A DNA stretch of 64,000 bases from Hymenopus coronatus (lineage: Eukaryota > Arthropoda > Insecta > Mantodea > Hymenopodidae). Both the position numbers and the translations under genes were made by a program. Each line of letters starts with the position of its first letter. The stretch's first letter is position 1. The stretch spans positions 1,937,001 through 2,001,000 of the forward strand of contig CM060891.1 of assembly GCA_030762935.1 (NCBI GenBank). Direction: 5' to 3'. This document shows, in pieces, positions 60,604 through 64,000 of this stretch. The notes beneath the pieces are model-generated. The model was not told the DNA's origin. It saw only the letters and a list, made by a program, of their open reading frames with translations, and made no database searches.

Positions 60604-63600
60604 ATGTATCATCAGGGTCACTCAGCCCTCACCAAGGTGGCGGGTGTTCCATGTATCATCAGGGTCACTCAGCCCTCACCAAGGCGGCGGGTGTTCCATG
60701 TATCATCAGGGTCACTCAGCCCTCACCAAGGCGGCGGGTGTTCCATGTCTCATCAGGGTCACTCAGCCCTCACCAAGGCGGCGAGTGTTCCCCCGCTGCT
60801 CCATGTATCATCAGGGTCACTCAGCCCTCACCAAGGCGGCGAGTGTTCCCCCGCTGCTCCATGTATCATCAGGGTCACTCAGCCCTCACCAAGGCGGCGA
60901 GTGTTCCCCCGCTGCTCCATGTATCATCAGGGTCACTCAGCCCTCACCAAGGCGGCGGGTGTTCCCCCGCCATCACATTCCACCGCTGCTCCATGTATCA
61001 TCAGGGTCACTCAGCCCTCACCAAGGCGGCGGGTGTTCCATGTATCATCAGGGTCACTCAGCTCTCACCAAGGCGGCGGGTGTTCCATGTATCATCAGGG
61101 TCACTCAGCTCTCACCAAGGCGGCGGGTGTTCCATGTATCATCAGGGTCACTCAGCCCTCACCAAGGCGGCGGGTGTTCCATGTATCATCAGGATCACTC
61201 AGCCCTCACCAAGGCGGCGGGTGTTCCCCCGCTGTTCCATGTATCATCAGGGTCACTCAGCTCTCACCAAGGCGGCGGGTGTTCCATGTATCATCAGGGT
61301 CACTCAGCCCTCACCAAGGCGGCGGGTGTTCCATGTATCATCAGGGTCACTCAGCCCTCACCAAGGCGGCGGATGTTCCCCCGCCATCACATTCCACCGC
61401 TGCTCCATGTATCATCAGGGTCACTCAGCCCTCACCAAGGCGGCGGGTGTTCCACCGCTGCTCCATATATCATCAGGGTCACTCAGCCCTCACCAAGGCG
61501 GCGGGTGTTCCCCCGCTGCTCCATGTATCATCAGGGTCACTCAGCCCTCACCAAGGCGGCGGGTGTTCCATGTATCATCAGTGTCACTCAGCCCTCACCA
61601 AGGCGGCGGGTGTTCCCCCGCTGTTCCATGTATCATCAGGGTCACTCAGCCCTCACCAAGGCGGCGAGTGTTCCATGTATCATCAGGGTCACTCAGCCCT
61701 CACCAAGGCGGCGGGTGTTCCCCCGCTGCTCCATGTATCATCAGGGTCACTCAGCCCTCACCAAGGCGGCGGGTGTTCCATGTATCATCAGGATCACTCA
61801 GCCCTCACCAAGGCGGCGGGTGTTCCATGTATCATCAGGGTCACTCAGCCCTCACCAAGGCGGCGGGTGTTCCATGTATCATCAGGGTCACTCAGCCCTC
61901 ACCAAGGCGGCGGGTGTTCCCCCGCTGCTCCATGTATCATCAGGGTCACTCAGCCCTCACCAAGGCGGCGGGTGTTCCCCCGCTGCTCCATGTAACATCA
62001 GGGTCACTCAGCCCTCACCAAGGCGGCGAGTGTTCCATGTATCATCAGGGTCACTCAGCCCTCACCAAGGCGGCGAGTGTTCCATGTAACATCAGGGTCA
62101 CTCAGCCCTCACCAAGGCGGCGAGTGTTCCCCCGCTGTTCCATGTATCATCAGGGTCACTCAGCCCTCACCAAGGCGGCGGGTGTTCCCCCGCTGCTCCA
62201 TGTATCATCAGAGTCACTCAGCCCTCACCAAGGCGGAGAGTGTTCCCCCTCCAGCACATTCCCCCGCTGCTCCATGTATCATCAGGGTCACTCAGCCCTC
62301 ACCAAGGCGGCGGGTGTTCCATGTATCATCAGGGTCACTCAGCCCTCACCAAGGCGGCGGGTGTTCCATGTATCATCAGAGTCACTCAGCCCTCACCAAG
62401 GCGGCGAGTGTTCCCCCTCCAGCACAATCCCCCGCTGTTCCATGTATCATCAGAGTCACTCAGCCCTCACCAAGGCGGCGAGTGTTCCCCCGCCATCACA
62501 TTCCCCCGCTGCTCCATGTATCATCAGAGTCACTCAGCCCTCACCAAGGCGGCGGGTGTTCCATGTATCATCAGGGTCACTCAGCCCTCACCAAGGCGGC
62601 GGGTGTTCCCCCGCTGCTCCATGTATCATCAGAGTCACTCACCCCTCACCAAGGCGGCGAGTGTTCCCCCTCCAGCACATTCCCCCGCTGCTCCATGTAT
62701 CATCAGGGTCACTCAGCCCTCACCAAGGCGGCGGATGTTCCCCCTCCAGCACATTCCCCCGCTGCTCCATGTATCATCAGGGTCACTCAGCCCTCACCAA
62801 GGCGGCGAGTGTTCCCCCTCCAGCACATTCCCCCGCTGCTCCATGTATCATCAGGGTCACTCAGCCCTCACCAAGGCGGCGGATGTTCCCCCTCCAGCAC
62901 ATTCCCCCGCTGTTCCATGTATCATCAGGATCACTCAGCCCTCACCAAGGCGGCGGGTGTTCCATGTATCATCAGGGTCACTCAGCTCTCACCAAGGCGG
63001 CGGGTGTTCCCCCGCTGCTCCATGTATCATCAGGGTCACTCAGCCCTCACCAAGGCGGCGAGTGTTCCATGTATCATCAGGGTGACTCAGTCCTCACTAA
63101 GGCGGCGGGTGTTCCATGTATCATCAGGGTCACTCAGCTCTCACCAAGGCGGCGGGTGTTCCCCCGCTGCTCCATGTATCATCAGGGTCACTCAGCTCTC
63201 ACCAAGGCGGCGGGTGTTCCCCCGCTGCTCCATGTATCATCAGGGTCACTCAGCTCTCACCAAGGCGGCGGGTGTTCCCCCGCTGCTCCATGTATCATCA
63301 GGATCACTCAGCCCTCACCAAGGCGGCGGGTGTTCCCCCGCTGCTCCATGTAACATCAGGGTCACTCAGCCCTCACCAAGGCGGCGAGTGTTCCATGTAT
63401 CATCAGGGTCACTCAGCCCTCACCAAGGCGGCGGGTGTTCCATGTATCATCAGGGTCACTCAGCCCTCACCAAGGCGGCGGGTGTTCCATGTATCATCAG
63501 GGTCACTCAGCCCTCACCAAGGCGGCGGGTGTTCCCCCGCTGCTCCATGTATCATCAGGGTCACTCAGCCCTCACCAAGGCGGCGGGTGTTCCATGTATC

Positions 63601-64000
63601 ATCAGGGTGACTCAGCCCTCACCAAGGCGGCGGGTGTTCCATGTATCATCAGGGTCACTCAGCCCTCACCAAGGTGGCGGGTGTTCCATGTATCATCAGG
63701 GTCACTCAGCCCTCACCAAGGCGGCGGGTGTTCCATGTATCATCAGGGTCACTCAGCCCTCACCAAGGCGGCGGGTGTTCCATGTAGCATCAGGGTCACT
63801 CAGCCCTCACCAAGGCGGCGGGTGTTCCATGTATCATCAGGGTCACTCAGCCCTCACCAAGGCGGCGGGTGTTCCATGTATCATCAGGGTCACTCAGCCC
63901 TCACCAAGGCGGCGGGTGTTCCCCCGCTGTTCCATGTATCATCAGGGTCACTCAGCCCTCACCAAGGCGGCGGGTGTTCCATGTCTCATCAGGGTCACTC

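Larger units (their letters stand above)
49870..64000 (+). repeat. Array 4: 47/58/74 bp GC-rich minisatellite, runs off the window
   Basis: About 260 units (length estimate), one orientation, open at the right edge. The 47 bp unit is ATGTATCATCAGGGTCACTC, then AGCCCTCACCAAGGCGG (or AGCTCTCACC), then CGGGTGTTCC (50128 to 50175). The 58 bp unit inserts CCCGCTGCTCC before ATG (55806 to 55864). The 74 bp unit inserts 27 bases there, CCCGCCATCACATTCCACCG plus CTGCTCC (49987 to 50061). CCCTCCAGCACATTCC is a sub-variant of the 74 bp type, common at 62230-62900. The standard unit has no stop codon in any forward frame, so very long frames (up to 2713 codons) run through it in all three registers; they end at unit variants such as GTAACATC or GGTGACTC. 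No coding function is inferred. Confidence 0.97.

Noticed and set aside
49777..63610. Very long forward frames through array 4 (1224, 2713, 1317, 1420 codons and others) as genes for giant repeat proteins
   Set aside because: The 47 bp unit is stop-free in all three forward frames and its lengths are not multiples of three, so every frame is open and encodes the same rotating peptides. No non-repeat domain, signal or conserved start exists.
1330..64000. CRISPR arrays
   Set aside because: Whole units repeat head to tail with no unique spacers, the periods vary, and the context is eukaryotic with transposons and SINEs.
1..64000. Telomeric repeats such as TTAGG runs
   Set aside because: TTAGG occurs once per array 2 unit within TTAGGTAAGT but never as consecutive TTAGG tandem copies.

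Overview
The window is eukaryotic and gene-poor. Its tRNA-derived SINE-like elements, its transposase relics (a ZMYM1/DUF4371-like element and a Tc1/mariner-like element) and a dispersed repeat built like a Helentron-associated element suggest an arthropod, most likely an insect. I cannot name the species. I found no intact host protein gene, no tRNA or rRNA gene and no CRISPR array.

About two thirds of the 64 kb is four unrelated tandem-repeat arrays, each in a single orientation. Array 1 (about 1330-7292) mixes a 59-61 bp monomer with a 71 bp monomer. Array 2 (9599-25891) has a 46 bp monomer, large internal duplications and two copies of one SINE insertion. Array 3 (28479-35201) has monomers of 117, 129 and 111 bp, all multiples of three, so one reading frame stays almost open for 6.9 kb. 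Array 4 (49870 to the window end) has monomers of 47, 58 and 74 bp and no stop codon in any forward frame of the standard unit.

The spacers between arrays (7293-9598, 25892-28478, 35202-49869) are AT-rich. They are dominated by one family of 0.8-0.95 kb dispersed repeats, present as about nine full or nearly full copies and about a dozen fragments, some nested or internally inverted. Each full copy has a terminal hairpin, an inverted copy of the hairpin-arm sequence near the other end, and a CA-rich tract inside. This is the layout known for HINE/DINE-1-like nonautonomous Helentrons. SINE-like elements and a mariner-like fragment sit among them. The left edge (1-1020, minus strand) is a broken DUF4371/ZMYM1-like transposase.

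Nothing here works together as a gene system. The interest lies in array architecture: monomer mosaics, block duplications of dozens of units marked by SINE insertions, a length-variant series explained by short direct repeats, a frame-preserving array, and internal inversions in the dispersed repeats. In arrays this repetitive, assembly error could mimic some of the long duplications.
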